Below are positions 48,901 to 60,400 of a stretch of 64,000 nucleotides of DNA, piece by piece. The notes under the pieces are model-generated. The model did no database searches. It worked only from the letters and a program-made list of their open reading frames with translations, and was not told where the DNA came from. A program made the translations under genes and the position numbers. Source of the stretch: Pseudophaeomoniella oleicola (lineage: Eukaryota > Ascomycota > Eurotiomycetes > Phaeomoniellales > Phaeomoniellaceae). Location: positions 124,001 through 188,000 of the forward strand of contig QWDQ01000039.1 of the NCBI GenBank assembly GCA_003868215.1, written 5' to 3'. Numbering within the stretch: the stretch's first letter is position 1; each line of letters begins with the position of its first letter.

Positions 48901-50098
48901 ATCATGCTTCAGGAGAGGGAGAGGCTTTGCAAGTCTGCCATGTTGAATTGGATGGAAGCAGACCAAGACCATCCAAGTGATCCGTTATGGATGCGCTTCT
49001 CGGATACCGCTTACCGAAGAAAAATGCGCATCGCCACGACAAGGTGGAGAGGACATTCGTTTCGAATGCGCATCGTGACATTGTTGGCTACTATACAGGT
49101 GACGCTGATGATACACCAACAGCTAGGCTCCCGGGAACAACCGGAGATCAAAAGTAGTCGACAGCTTCATGATAAAACCCACTACCTGCCTTGATGTTGT
49201 TGAGGATAGGGCTGCAGACCTTGAAAGATTTTCAAAGACTCCAAGCCGAAAAGGGAACATCCTGGAAATGGCTACCACAAGCTCCATGACGAGAGGACGT
49301 TGCCAGGTTCACCAGACAGGATAGTGTGTCGTGGTGCCCTTGCGTCGAGGCTCTGTGGCTCAACTAAGCGCAGGCGCAGATGGTCTCGTTCACGACGCTC
49401 GTCTTCCGGAGTCTAGACTCCCCCGTGGGGTCTTACTGAACCATCACGGGTTGTGCCGGAAAACAACATCGGGATTGATAGCCCTCAGAAGCTCATTTGC
49501 GCAGCATGTAGGTGGAACGAGAAGGCGCAACAAGGTCATGTACCCCAAGGTCGTCAGGATTTTATGCAGCGATCTACCATATGCATTGCTGACTGTCCTC
49601 TTCAGGACCAGAGCAACTCAAGTGTCACCGATAGCCAACCATCAAACCCGACACCTATCGAAGTAGCTCTTGACCGCAGTCGTCTTGGGCTTTCATGGTT
49701 TATTGCAACCAATGAAACTCCAAAAGGATTCCGAAGGCTTGTCCTTCTGACAACGACGTAACTTTTATCTTGCTTGGCGACCTATACAGTCAAGCGTACA
49801 ACTACAATTTCGCTGCATGCTCCTCCGAGGATGCTTTTCATTCGCCGTGGTTCCCTACGCGAGAACATCTATGGCCTCCCGAGGCGGTGAGGCAGAAGTT
49901 GGGTAGCATCATACACACCACGATCAGAAGATTCGATGCGCAGCTCCTGTGATCCAGCAATATATAAGAAGTGTGAGAGCTGCTGGTCTGTGAATCTCTT
50001 TCCAGCACTACTGCCAGACTTCAAACAGCACAAGCACAGAGAACAAACCGAGACACTAAGAGACGTATGCTTCGCTAACTCTCAAAGTTTCGAACTCC
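42997..50098. other. gene-poor stretch, 7.1 kb
   Basis: I can support no gene. The stretch from about 45800 to 48000 is rich in simple sequence: CTACCTACCTAGGTACC motifs, an A run at 46111-46125, CTGT repeats at 46135-46156, GA runs near 46295 and TAGGTAGG runs near 46560-46595. Short frames near 48150-48870 (minus) and 48904-49760 (plus) show no motif I recognise. Confidence 0.4.
46135..46156. repeat. CTGT tetranucleotide repeat
   Basis: Five CTGT units plus a partial sixth lie in non-coding DNA just after a poly(A) run. Confidence 0.85.
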
Positions 50099-51770
50099 AT
50101 GGACCCATTCAGCGCAGCCGTGAGCGTCGCAGCAGCGACAGTGTCTGGTATACAATATACAGTTGAGTTCGCCAATAAATTTCGCGACGCACAAGCGCAG
50201 ATCCGCCACGATACGGACCGCTTGCTTCTGCTGGGGCAGACTATAGAACATCTGGACAAACTACCTGAAAGGTTAAAGCAACAAACAGCAGCTTTAACCA
50301 GAGAGCTTACGGCCGCGCGCGAAGAGAGCGCAGGTCATACCTTTGATCCGAGTTCAAAGAGAAGCCGATTGCGATGGCTCTTTACCAGAGGCAGCCACTC
50401 TGCCACGGCTCAAAGTAGGCAGATGGCCACAGAGACGACATCGACTCTCAACTTAGTCGTTGATCTTGTCTCGAGCTTAACAGACATGCAGGATCAGCTT
50501 GACGTCGTTTCTGATGAAATCAAAACCCAATTGGTCAACATTGCTGCCTTTAACCAAGAGACTCTGAGATCTCTGGCAAGATTGAGGACTTCAAGAACGC
50601 CCTCGAGGCGGACCGCTCTCATACTTAGAGCTCGAAGGATTCGAAGCTCTCTAGGGTGGGTCATGAGACTCACAATCACTGGAGACAAGACCACGTATAC
50701 TGCCTTCTGCGAATTTCCAATGAGAAAGATCGGATGGATTATCCAGTTTCATCACAGGATAAGAAGTTATTTCAACCTCTGGCCAACCGTCTCTTTTCTC
50801 CGTCAAAATGCCATTCCTGATACTTCAGAAGTGGTTCGAGTCTGTGAGACTGGGGATTTACCCAGGTTACAACAGCTTTTAATGGCTGGCCAAGTAGGGC
50901 CGAATGATGTGACACCGTCGAATAACTCCACGCTCCTCCTGGTGAGTTACCCGCTCAAGAAGTATGCAAAGCTGACAGATCACAGTATGCGATTGAATCT
51001 GGGAGCCCAGAAGTTGTCAGATGCTTGCTCCAGCATGGGGCTGATCCAAACCTCACATATGGAGAGAGACAGTCGTGAGTGGTGAGCCTGTATTTGATAT
51101 ATGGTTGACTGAAGCGGATAGATGTCCTCTGAACGATGCTTTCTATTACGGCCGTGTTGAGATGATCCGTGCCCTGCTTGAGGCACGTGCTGACATTGAT
51201 TACATCAATGATATAGCATGGACTTCATTATCGTACATCTGGGACCCCAAACACAGAAATGAGAATGTCATAGAGCTTCTAGACATCTTTCGGGGTTCTG
51301 ATTTCGATGGATGGAACACTCAGGACGCGTGTGGCTGGTCACCGATCTGCCGCGCCGCAGCCTTCGGATCACCCGAGGAGCTGCGACATCTGATCAGCCA
51401 TGGAGGGAGCCTTGACATCCTCACGTATTTTTTCTGGCAACCAATCCACTGTGCTGTTTGGTTTGGCAATTGGTCAACATTCGAATTTCTGTCCGCACAA
51501 GAACCTCCCGCCATACATGGTTTCTATCCGGAAAGGAGAGGATGGACTCTGTTGCATCTGGCTGCGCAAAATGGATCTTACGACATCATTTATCGCCTTG
51601 TCCGCGATGGCGCTGACATCAATCGACTCTCGTTTCCATCGGACAGAGAATTACCAGAGTTGTTGAATAGACGACTCCTTCCTCGAGAGATCGCCGAGGC
51701 CCATGGACACAAGGAATCATTCGATCAAGCTGTAGCTGCAGCACAGAAAGATGCAGAGTCCAAGTGTTGA
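50099..51770 (+). CDS. helical-N-terminus ankyrin-repeat protein 2
   Basis: There are three exons, 50099-50941, 50986-51074 and 51122-51770, giving 526 residues. The introns are 44 bp (phase 0) and 47 bp (phase 2), in the same places as in paralogue 1. Exons 2 and 3 have exactly the same lengths as there (89 and 649 nt). The start MDPFSAAVSVAAATVSGIQYT is the classic opening of fungal STAND/HeLo-like N-terminal domains, and a long helical region follows (to about residue 170). Ankyrin repeats begin near residue 260: LLYAIESGSPEVVRCLLQHGADPNL, PLNDAFYYGRVEMIRALLEARADI, SPICRAAAFG, QPIHCAVWFGN and TLLHLAAQNGSYDIIYRLVRDGADI. There is no NACHT or NB-ARC domain. Role unknown. Confidence 0.88.
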
Positions 51771-52940
51771 GTTCGATGTATGATGGAGCGGGGTGACAGT
51801 GGATTCAGCATGGTTATGTTAGCGGAACCATGGGATTCTTGTACATATCTTGCTGTGTGATTGTGGTCGCTGCCGAGACTATGGCCTTAGTCCACGTTCA
51901 AAATGATGGATCGGCGTATCTGCCAACTGCCTTCAGAATCGTGATGAAAGTGACACGTTTCGATGTTTTCAATGAGTCGCGTTGCTTCTACCCAAATGAT
52001 CAATCCATTCTACAATAAGCGCACGTGACCAGGAGTGTACCCGATCCTTCTTCCCCGTGAATTATAATTACAGTAATTACAGTAATCCTCAGGCACAAAC
52101 CTTCATTCTCAACCCAATCCCAACACCTGATTCTTACAAGAGAAGAGAACACATTCGACAGAAGCATTCATGACTATATCTACAAGCCGAGCGCCCTCCA
52201 GATTAGTTGTTATCAGAACAAACTCTCGGGATCGCCTACATAATCACGAACGATGTCTTTGTCGGCCTTACTATTAACCGAAATGTCAAAAGCTTGCATG
52301 CAGCCAAACCCCCTGAGCATTTACTGCCTATTTGGGAATCTGGAACTTACCGTAAGGTCGCGCCGGCCACAAGATATGGAACATTTCACATCCGAATCAC
52401 TGAGAGGCTTACTTTCACTATTGAATTAGGGGATATACATGCTGTGGTTAGATCCCGGATAGGATGTAACGAGCAGCATGCTTCCGTCTGCACTTCAGAA
52501 GTCCCAAAAACCTCGGGGTATTGACCGCCGGCAAAGAGCGAGTCCAATATTCCTACTTGATTTACTGGATCGATCTCAGTGGTATAGGTATATGAGCCAA
52601 AAAACAATACGGGGGGTTACCGGAGATAAAGCCGTCCCAAGGGGGGTCTTAGTAGATGTTGGTCTGTAGTATTTAGTTCCTCGCAGGCACGTAATAACTT
52701 ATCGGCTTCCGGGGCTTACATTCGCCCGACTCATCCGGACATCACTAATTAATTAAAAGATAAGTCAAGCTGACATCGGTGAATACTGATATAGTATTAA
52801 GCTACAGTCAGACAATGATGGTGTAGAACTGGTAAAAGTCGTCGTTATACGTCTAAATGTTCTTCTTTCCATTTTTCCGATCTTTGAAAAGTATCTGGGA
52901 ATTAGTCTTGTCTATCAATCCCAACTGGCAACCACCAACC
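51771..52940. other. intergenic, 1.2 kb
   Basis: I see no gene. An AT-rich patch at about 52061-52084 contains two copies of ATTACAGTA in tandem. The last 300 bp are probably the promoter of the second Dabb gene. Confidence 0.45.
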
Positions 52941-53376
52941 ATGGCCACCCTCATTCGTGTCACGCTATTCAAAATCCCCTCCGCAGCAGACCGCGAAAAA
53001 CTAGCCGAAGAGTACAAGAAATTCGGTGCTACGAATTCAAAGGTCTTGTTAACTTTCCTCCCTCCCTTTCCCTGCTATCCCGCTGTTAAAAAACAAAGAC
53101 ATATGCAATTTAAAAAAAAAACCCCTATCAGAAAATCGCTGACAGTTCGCACAGGATGGCAAACCATATCTCGTCAGTCTTCAAGCCGGGCCTGCCTACG
53201 ACGATGCTCGCAGCAAAGGCTATACTTTCGTCTCGAGGTTCGAGTTTGCGAGTAAAGAGGATATGGAGTACTATGATAATGTGTGTGAGGCGCATAAGCT
53301 GTTGAAGGAGAATATTAAGCATTTTATGACGGAGCCGCCGCTGAATGTTTATTATGAGCCCGCTGTTGTTTATTAG
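52941..53376 (+). CDS. Dabb domain protein 2
   Basis: There are two exons, 52941-53042 and 53155-53376, with a 112-bp phase-0 intron (GTCTTG...TTCGCACAG), giving 107 residues. It is a paralogue of the protein at 14304-14709: both start MAT.I.RVT..KIP, both have DGKPY directly after the intron, and both continue with GPAY and GYT.V.R..F..KEDMEYY-like sequence. The intron position is identical. It is convergent with the medium-chain reductase gene (155 bp between stops). The donor GTCTTG is weak, but the splice restores the family sequence. As for the first copy, the biochemical role is not established. Confidence 0.85.
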
Positions 53377-53531
53377 TCTGTGATTCTTTATGATGATGAT
53401 GACGATGATATTTGGAGTGGCGACAGTGTCTCGCAAAATTTGTCTATAGAACACATTCAATTCCCTTTGATTTAGCCTCACTCTCTGCATATTATTTCCA
53501 AGCACAAATTTCCGAAATGCATGCTCTATAG

Positions 53532-54609
53532 CTAGACGCTGACAACGTATTTGGTGCCACTTGTACCCTCTTTGAATAGCTTCGTCACACTCTCCTCGAT
53601 GCTATCAAGGCCCTTTCCAACAACTTCGACCTTGACGGGCAACCTGTACTTCCCGCTCTGCACTAAATCCGCCAGAGTCGGCATCACATCTGGCAATTCC
53701 AAGATCTGTGGACCGAAAACGGGAATCTCGTTGACATCCTCAGGTACTTGACCCTGGTCTCCAGTGACAGGGTGCGTATAGATTTTGGGTCCAGAAGGAT
53801 TGAGTGCAGCGAAGAGTGAAGGCTGGCTCAGAGCGGCTGTCACAGTATCTAAGATAGCGTCGACGCCGGAGTCACCTGGAGTTGCGGCCTTGATGACAGA
53901 TACGTCCCCCTGAGCAGACCTCTCGAAACACTTGGTAGCACCCAATGAGATAAGATTGGCGTGGTGTTTGGCAGAACTGGTCGTCAGAATAGTGGCCGAG
54001 GGAAGAGCCATTCGAAGCAGCTGGATAGCTGCACCGCCGACGTTGGAGCTACCACCTACAACGAGTATGGATTTCAGAGAGCTGCTCGCGCTAGGTGTAG
54101 GGTCCAGATGTGGCATTGGAACATGCAGGCCATACTTGATGGCGGCTAATGCTGTGAGATAGCAGATCCTACAAATTGACTAGTCAGTGTCCTGCATTCA
54201 AGTTTTCCCATCGGTGGACGGTATCTTACGGAAGCGCTGCTGCTTCCTCAAACGAGCAAGAAGCAGGTTTCTTAGCTACCAAACGTGAAGGGACCGTCAT
54301 GATCTCCTGAAAAGCACCTGCCGGGTTGCCGCCGGTTCCGCGATGGGCCATGACCTCGTCTCCGGGCCCAAAATCTTTGACTGATGCGCCAATTGACTCA
54401 ATGATACCCGCGGCATCGAGGCCGATCACTGCAGGCCAGGACTGCACCATTACTCCGAAGTTACGACTTTTCCAATCCAGTGGATTCAACCCCAGCGCTT
54501 TGGTGCGAATGCATATCTCATCTGGACCTGGAACAGGATAAGGGACGGATACTAATGTAAATTCCCCTCCCGGTTTGAGGACTTGGACCTGCACCGAAGT
54601 TTTAGACAT
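53532..54609 (-). CDS. medium-chain reductase / quinone oxidoreductase (CipB / LovC-like)
   Basis: There are two exons, 54230-54609 and 53532-54168, with a 61-bp phase-2 intron joining AALP to ICYLTALAAIKYG, giving 338 residues. The GroES-like N-terminal half has GLNPLDWKSR and VIGLDAAGIIESIGASVKDF followed by GDEVMAHRG. The Rossmann half has ILVVGGSSNVGGAAIQLLRMA, the NADPH-binding loop. Structural and catalytic zinc ligands are absent, so it is a zinc-independent MDR enzyme. Fungal relatives include trans-acting enoyl reductases and CipB-like proteins. The start at 54609 (MSKTSVQVQVL) gives a normal N-terminus although the frame is open further upstream. Its promoter has a 15-bp tandem repeat with CGG cores. 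Its substrate is unknown. Confidence 0.92.
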
Positions 54610-55843
54610 GATAGAAAATTGATTAATGTGTGCTAGTTTGTAGGAAAGGGTTCTTCGCAAAGAGCGTGAAGCTTGATTTTCAGAACTGGAAAGAGAGATA
54701 GCTCGCACTTACATCAAGCATGTATTTATAATTGCTGAACCGAATCGACCGTATCGCTGCCCAGAATTTGATATTCGTCTATTCCGGCGAGCCCGGACGC
54801 ATGTAAGAGTGTAGAAGCAATATGATGCTACGGAAGTAAAGCGGACTTAACTTGAAGGCGGCGAGTCGGAAGGCGGCGAGTCGGAAGCCGAACAAGATTA
54901 CCTAAGGTAACGAACGACCAGGGAAGACAATACTACTTAGTATCCATGTTATGTTAGTCACGTAGTAGGCATATCGGCGAGGTCGGCCAAGCACATCACC
55001 ACCGACGCATGAAACTCCACGGGTGGGGTGATGGCGATGTGCACATGGGTATAGATAGTGACTACGATGTACCCTCCCAAACCCACCTTCCTATCTTATC
55101 TAGTCAGCGTAGAGGCCGATTGGCTCGTCAGCAGTACCGCGTTGCTTATTGTACCCAACCGAGTAGATATGACAGCTGCTTAGCCACTGAACTGGGTGGA
55201 GAAATACTCACGCCTGGGTTCTCAGGACAGGTACATTATCAATCCCGCGTCCATGGCGTTGAAAAGAGATGATTGATCAGATCGAAAAGGAAGAGGCATG
55301 TGGATGGGATAACCTCTAAGATCCCGAACTGCTCCGGATCTTGCAGAAGGAACTGTCTCCTTTGGTTTAGAGGTGGTAAGCCCCTTGTGTAGTGGTTGTG
55401 ATCGTAACTACCTAAGGTTGCTTTGCCTAGGGAAGTGATTTCATGTACAGTATACCGGCATCTCGAATTCCTCGACTACACCACCTCACAATAGAATGCA
55501 ATCCATCATTAGCTCGCAGAGCATAGACCAGCCCCAAAGTGGGTCATGCCTATATCTCATCAGAAGGAGAGGTATATGTAAAACTTGGTTCAATACTAGT
55601 GGTAAGACATGTGGAGAAGTAGAACGACCGATGTTTCCGCGCAAAGCTTCCTTCGACAACACACATTGATAGGTTACGACATCAAGGGAGGATGAAAAGT
55701 CATCTCGTCGGAGAGAAACCGCATAGGTCCGAAGGTCCGGGTCAAGTAAGTGATAAACCTTATCAATGCAAGTGCGATAAAGCAGAAGATGAGAACAGTC
55801 CAGGTCGTTGATATCGTATCATCATATAAGTTGATGGAAGTGC
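54610..55843. other. intergenic, 1.2 kb
   Basis: This holds the promoter of the medium-chain reductase, with the tandem repeat listed separately, and a CACGTAGTAGG motif near 54960. A plus-strand frame at 55009-55272 has no recognisable content. Confidence 0.45.
54857..54886. repeat. 15-bp tandem duplication upstream of the MDR gene
   Basis: Two exact copies of GGCGGCGAGTCGGAA lie about 250 bp upstream of the reductase start codon. Each unit holds two CGG cores, so it may serve as a Zn2Cys6 site. Confidence 0.8.
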
Positions 55844-57415
55844 TCAAGCGTTGGCAAGATCCAACACAGTCGAGGAATTTGTGATGAGGTCAAGTGTTGC
55901 AGACTCGAACTTAGCCAACATGTCGTCAAACGCTCGTTGCTTTTCAGTACCAGATGCGATGGCGACCTCTCTCGGCGTGGAGGCTTTCCCCTTCATTGAA
56001 TCGGGTACGAATTTGCTCCCGCCGTTGGTCTTTTCATGGAGGCTTGCTCCCATGTACAAGAGCTTCAGCGCTATGCCAGCTGCCCCACTTTCAGCAGCGA
56101 GATGGAGTAAATTGAATCCTCGACTATCATGAAAGTAGGCATGTTCGGAAGGTGGAGTCTGTGATGAGAAGAAGTCGAACGCCGCTTCGTTATTCCAGGC
56201 GACAGCACAATGTATTGGCGTCCAAAGTAACCCTCCAACGTAGACCTCTGTTGTCAGATGTAAGCTCTGCAAAATGCCGATCAATGCTTTGATCTCAGCT
56301 GGCGTTGCGTGAGCAGCGGCACGATGGAGGACCGTGTAACCATGCCCATCCGGCTGATTCCAATGGCTGAAACCATATATTTTACATATTTCTAACAAGC
56401 GAATGGATGTCTCGGTTGAGTACAGAGGGTGCCAAAGATAGCATAGACAAGACCAGTCTAAGGCGTTGGTATAATTGATCTCTGCTCCATTCTCCAAGAG
56501 TAATTGCGCTAGATCTGGCCGTCCGGAAAAGAACGCGATGATGAGTAATGAACTGCATTGTCAGCCTTGTCGGTGAGAATGGGAGAACGGGATCTCACTC
56601 TGCTCGTGGGCCAAAGCAGACATTGACATCAGCGTCGCGGGAGATAATGAATTCTACGACCTCATAGGATCCGCCACCTATTGCATACTACTTCTGTAAG
56701 CCTCCACTCATAGAACGACGGAAAGCGCACATACGCTCAAGAGAGGAAAGCCTTCGGGGGTCCTAGCATTGGGGTCTGCTCCTTCCACTGAGTTGAAAAT
56801 ATAGTGTAGTCTTTCTTTGTCCCTTGCTAAGCACGCTTGCACGATGCTTGAGTCTTTCGAGACCAAACTCCCTGTCAAAAGCGGGAGTTCGGCGCCTTCG
56901 AGGACTGACTGTGGATTACATGCACATAGCACCACAGGCTTTTTCCGTTCCGCAACCAGCGCTTTAGTGGCGGCACATGTGGGACATGCTACTTGCATGC
57001 AAGCTGTCTTTCCACCTGATTCATCTTCCCTTTGTTGTACCAGAGCCAGAATATCGAAGGAGAACTTCAAGATCAGGTCGATCTGTTTCTTCTGGATTTC
57101 CGCTTCTTTTCTAAGGTACCGCACCCGTTTCGTTAAGAGCCATCGGAAATGAGAGCCTGGTTTGCGAAGAAGAGCAGAGAGAGAGCTTTTGCAATCAGAC
57201 AACTGTTGTCGATATTGAGCGTAGTCTCGACAGAGGTCATTAGGTAACCTTTCGAGATGTTGTATATAGTCGTCGATTAGGTAGACTCGTTCTTGGGCAT
57301 CCTTAATTTGTGACCCAGCATCTTTGTATTCAAAGGCAACGGTGGTAACCTTGTTGACCAAGGTCCCAGAAAAAGCCAGAAGGCCCACGACGAAGGAGAA
57401 GACGTCCACAACCAT
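55844..57415 (-). CDS. helical-N-terminus ankyrin-repeat protein 3
   Basis: There are three exons, 56735-57415, 56599-56687 and 55844-56552, giving 492 residues. The introns are 47 bp (phase 0) and 46 bp (phase 2), and exon 2 is again exactly 89 nt. The N-terminus MVVDVFSFVVGLLAFSGTLV is hydrophobic and helical, followed by amphipathic helices (ERVYLIDDYIQHLERLPNDL). A Cys-rich stretch (ACMQVACPTCAATKA...LCACN) near residues 135-165 is missing from the other two paralogues and could bind metal. Ankyrin repeats follow: LLSYAIGGGSYEVVEFII, LLIIAFFSGRPDLAQLLLENGAEI, YTVLHRAAAHATP, TPIHCAVAWNN and NLLHLAAESGAAGIALKLLYMGA. There is no nucleotide-binding domain. Role unknown. Confidence 0.87.
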
Positions 57416-60400
57416 GGTTTGGATGGGAATGGATGTTAAGAGGCATGAGCCAAGGCTTTAGTATCTTCGATGACGGCGGTGTTGGTAGAATCCGGAAGAA
57501 GGGGACATCGAATCTGCCCGTATATAACGTATGCGAAAGGACAGCACTGCGCAAGACATCATTCATATGGGTTGATGGATATAGGGTGAGAAACGATGCC
57601 CCGCGGCTCTTGATAGGACCATAGATGGCCGTTGTAGCCGGTCGTGACCTATAGCTTTCGAGTTTGCAAAAAGGCAAACAAGCGTATCAATTACCTGGCG
57701 CCATCACGCAACGGTGTCGTGGCTCGATGCATACAATTGGGCAAGAAAGTGTTGATCTGGTGATGAGGGTGTGAAGGGCTCTTCCCGCCGTGCGGGATGA
57801 TTGGTGACCTTCATATCATGATGATCCTTGGGCATCATACCCCCAAGCGAGTGGATATTGCAAGGGCAGCAACTATCATCTACCATAGATGGGCATGCAT
57901 TGAAAAGGCAACTGATCTGATCTGCTGTCATAGATCGATGGTAGCGATTTTGGCGATATTCGGGTTGCGGCTGAAGGGACGCGCCGGACCACCTGCCGCT
58001 TCATGGAAGTCCTAGAGAGCCAAGACTTCACGTCGTACAAGTTGGATCTTCAGCTTCTACTCACACAACGCACGACCATGACTTCCATCCAGCAGGACCC
58101 AATCAAGATATCATCTTCCATCATCAAGCATTGACGACCTGATCTGGTGACTCTGCCCAGCATGATTGCCCCTTAGACACCATGCGAAGCAGCATCGCGG
58201 ACTCGCGAAAGTGAACCATGCCAGTCACATGATACATCACTCGCAGTTAAGCCCAGTGCGATGAAGCTTCATCTCCTTGCCCCACGATGGTGGACCAACA
58301 AAATTAAAGAATTTTTCATACAAACATGATCGAGAACAAAAGCAAATGAGTGAAAGACAAGTCGTGACAGAAACAGAAAGACGCATATGAAGGACCATGC
58401 GCATCACTACAACTGGATCAAAGGGGTTTCAACCATCCATGGTAGTAAGCGGAACCCCTGGGCATTGGAAGTGATCAGGCTAAGTTGAGAGAGGTCTTGT
58501 GTACTCAAGAAGAGCATATTTGCATTATAGACAAGAGAGAAGCCACGACAATCTCAGAGGCTATATTGAATGTTACTATGAGATATTCCAGCTGACTCTC
58601 CTGCAATCAGAAGTTTTGTGATATGTCGGACCAATGGATTGACACGCATAATAAGAAAGAGCTCTAAGATTTTCGTTGTGTTGGCATACAAAAAGAGTTT
58701 GGGGTGAAAAGAAAGTTCAGGAAGCAAATGCGACAATAGAAACAATCGGAGATTGAAAATGACCCTTGACATAAGAGGTGGTCTGATCCCACGACCGCTG
58801 ACTTGGGACCAACAGTCTGTCGGATATTGAATGTGGCCGGAAGGTGCTGCTTGACCTTTCGGGTGTCGCTGCAACGAGGATGTTACTCAGTGCCAGGTGA
58901 AGTCTCCGAACTGATGAGGCAGTAAGCTGAAGTCATTGTCGAAGTCAGTGGTGGTCAGTGATTCGGTGGTCCTGGGTTCGTTACTCTAGCAATCATCTGT
59001 CAGCAGCCTAACTCTGATGCCAATTTCAGTGTATGCGTCTGGAGAATTACTTACTCCATGCTCTCTTTGATGCAGAGTAAGCATGTCTTACAATTGCAGC
59101 TATGCATTGGGTCTTTGTTGTTGCCTGCGATACAGGCTTTGTCCTTCCGTTTCGCCAGCAAGCGCAGCGAAACCAGTGAATTGAGACTTGATCGTTCAGA
59201 CATCGTTCGAGGTGGGCAATACGAACTAGATTCTGGACTGATGGACAACAACGCGTCCTATAGGTTTAGCGGATGATACAGCAGATGAGTCGAGCGTAAG
59301 TTGTGAGGAAAGGAGGTACTATCGACAGTCACTCGCAGGATATTGGCATAGGGCGCGAACCGCATTTTATACCCAAAGAAATTCACCGCCATCATGCTCG
59401 TTGCATTGTGTTGTTTCCCTTCAAGTATACGAAGCAATTGCTAGTCCGATGGATCACACCATCTTTCAGTCAGACGCATGGGGATCACCGGGCGTCAACG
59501 AATGGCGAATGGTCTGCCAGCGCTAGGTCGGCCACGGAAAGACTTCCCGCTGAAGACGTTTGCAACGGGACAACAAGCATTTCGCCATTCGACATACCTT
59601 GAGACGATAGACCATCTGGTGGAGTCAATACAACGTGGCACTGACAGTCCATGCGAACAGCCTCTGGACGTAGGATACAGCTATAAGAGCTAGGGTAAGG
59701 AGCGTACCAGATTCTCAAGATGAGACTTGTCCCTTTCCAGAACTAGTTGTGACTCGGGGCCAAAGCACCGGCAACAGCCAGATTCCCCAGCAAGCTCGTA
59801 ACGCTGTTCCCTTGCTCGAGTCTCGTTGGGATAACTAGTCTCTCAGTAAAGAAGACCCAGCCTTAGACTCTTGTTACTGCGGCCCCTCTCCCAGCTAGTG
59901 TCGGGTTAGAGAAGAGAGCTCAACACGACCGAGGACGCACTCCTGGAGCCACAACACTGGGAAGTAAAAGTCGGATTATGTATCAACCCATCAACGATAC
60001 GAACTGCCAGGGAAGACCTCCTCTTAGCAAGCAACCCGTGGGTAGGAGATAGGTAGAAGTGACGTACGTCAGGCTTACCGAATGCGTATGATGTTTCAAT
60101 GCCCGAGCATGCGATATCAACAAGATCGCCAACTTCCCAGAGAGCTCGCAAGAGGAGGCTTCACAATGTCGATCGGGACCTCTCCTGGTGTCTTTTGATT
60201 ATTGAGCCCTGCGTTCCTGACAACAGGGAGGGCGCATGTCCCGAAGTGATGGCGGTTGCCCAGTCTGCAGCTACTTCGGATCATCGAATGACCAATCGAA
60301 AGTCGAGAGACTGGGGACTAATAGACGATCCGAGGGCTTCCCCGATGTTAGCGTCCCTATGGAAGCCTATCGCATTTCTTTGCATTATTACCAACATACC

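Noticed and set aside
49453-49761. Plus-strand frame with a plausible composition upstream of ankyrin paralogue 2
   Set aside because: No recognisable motif and no clear splice link to the ankyrin gene, which has a complete start at 50099.
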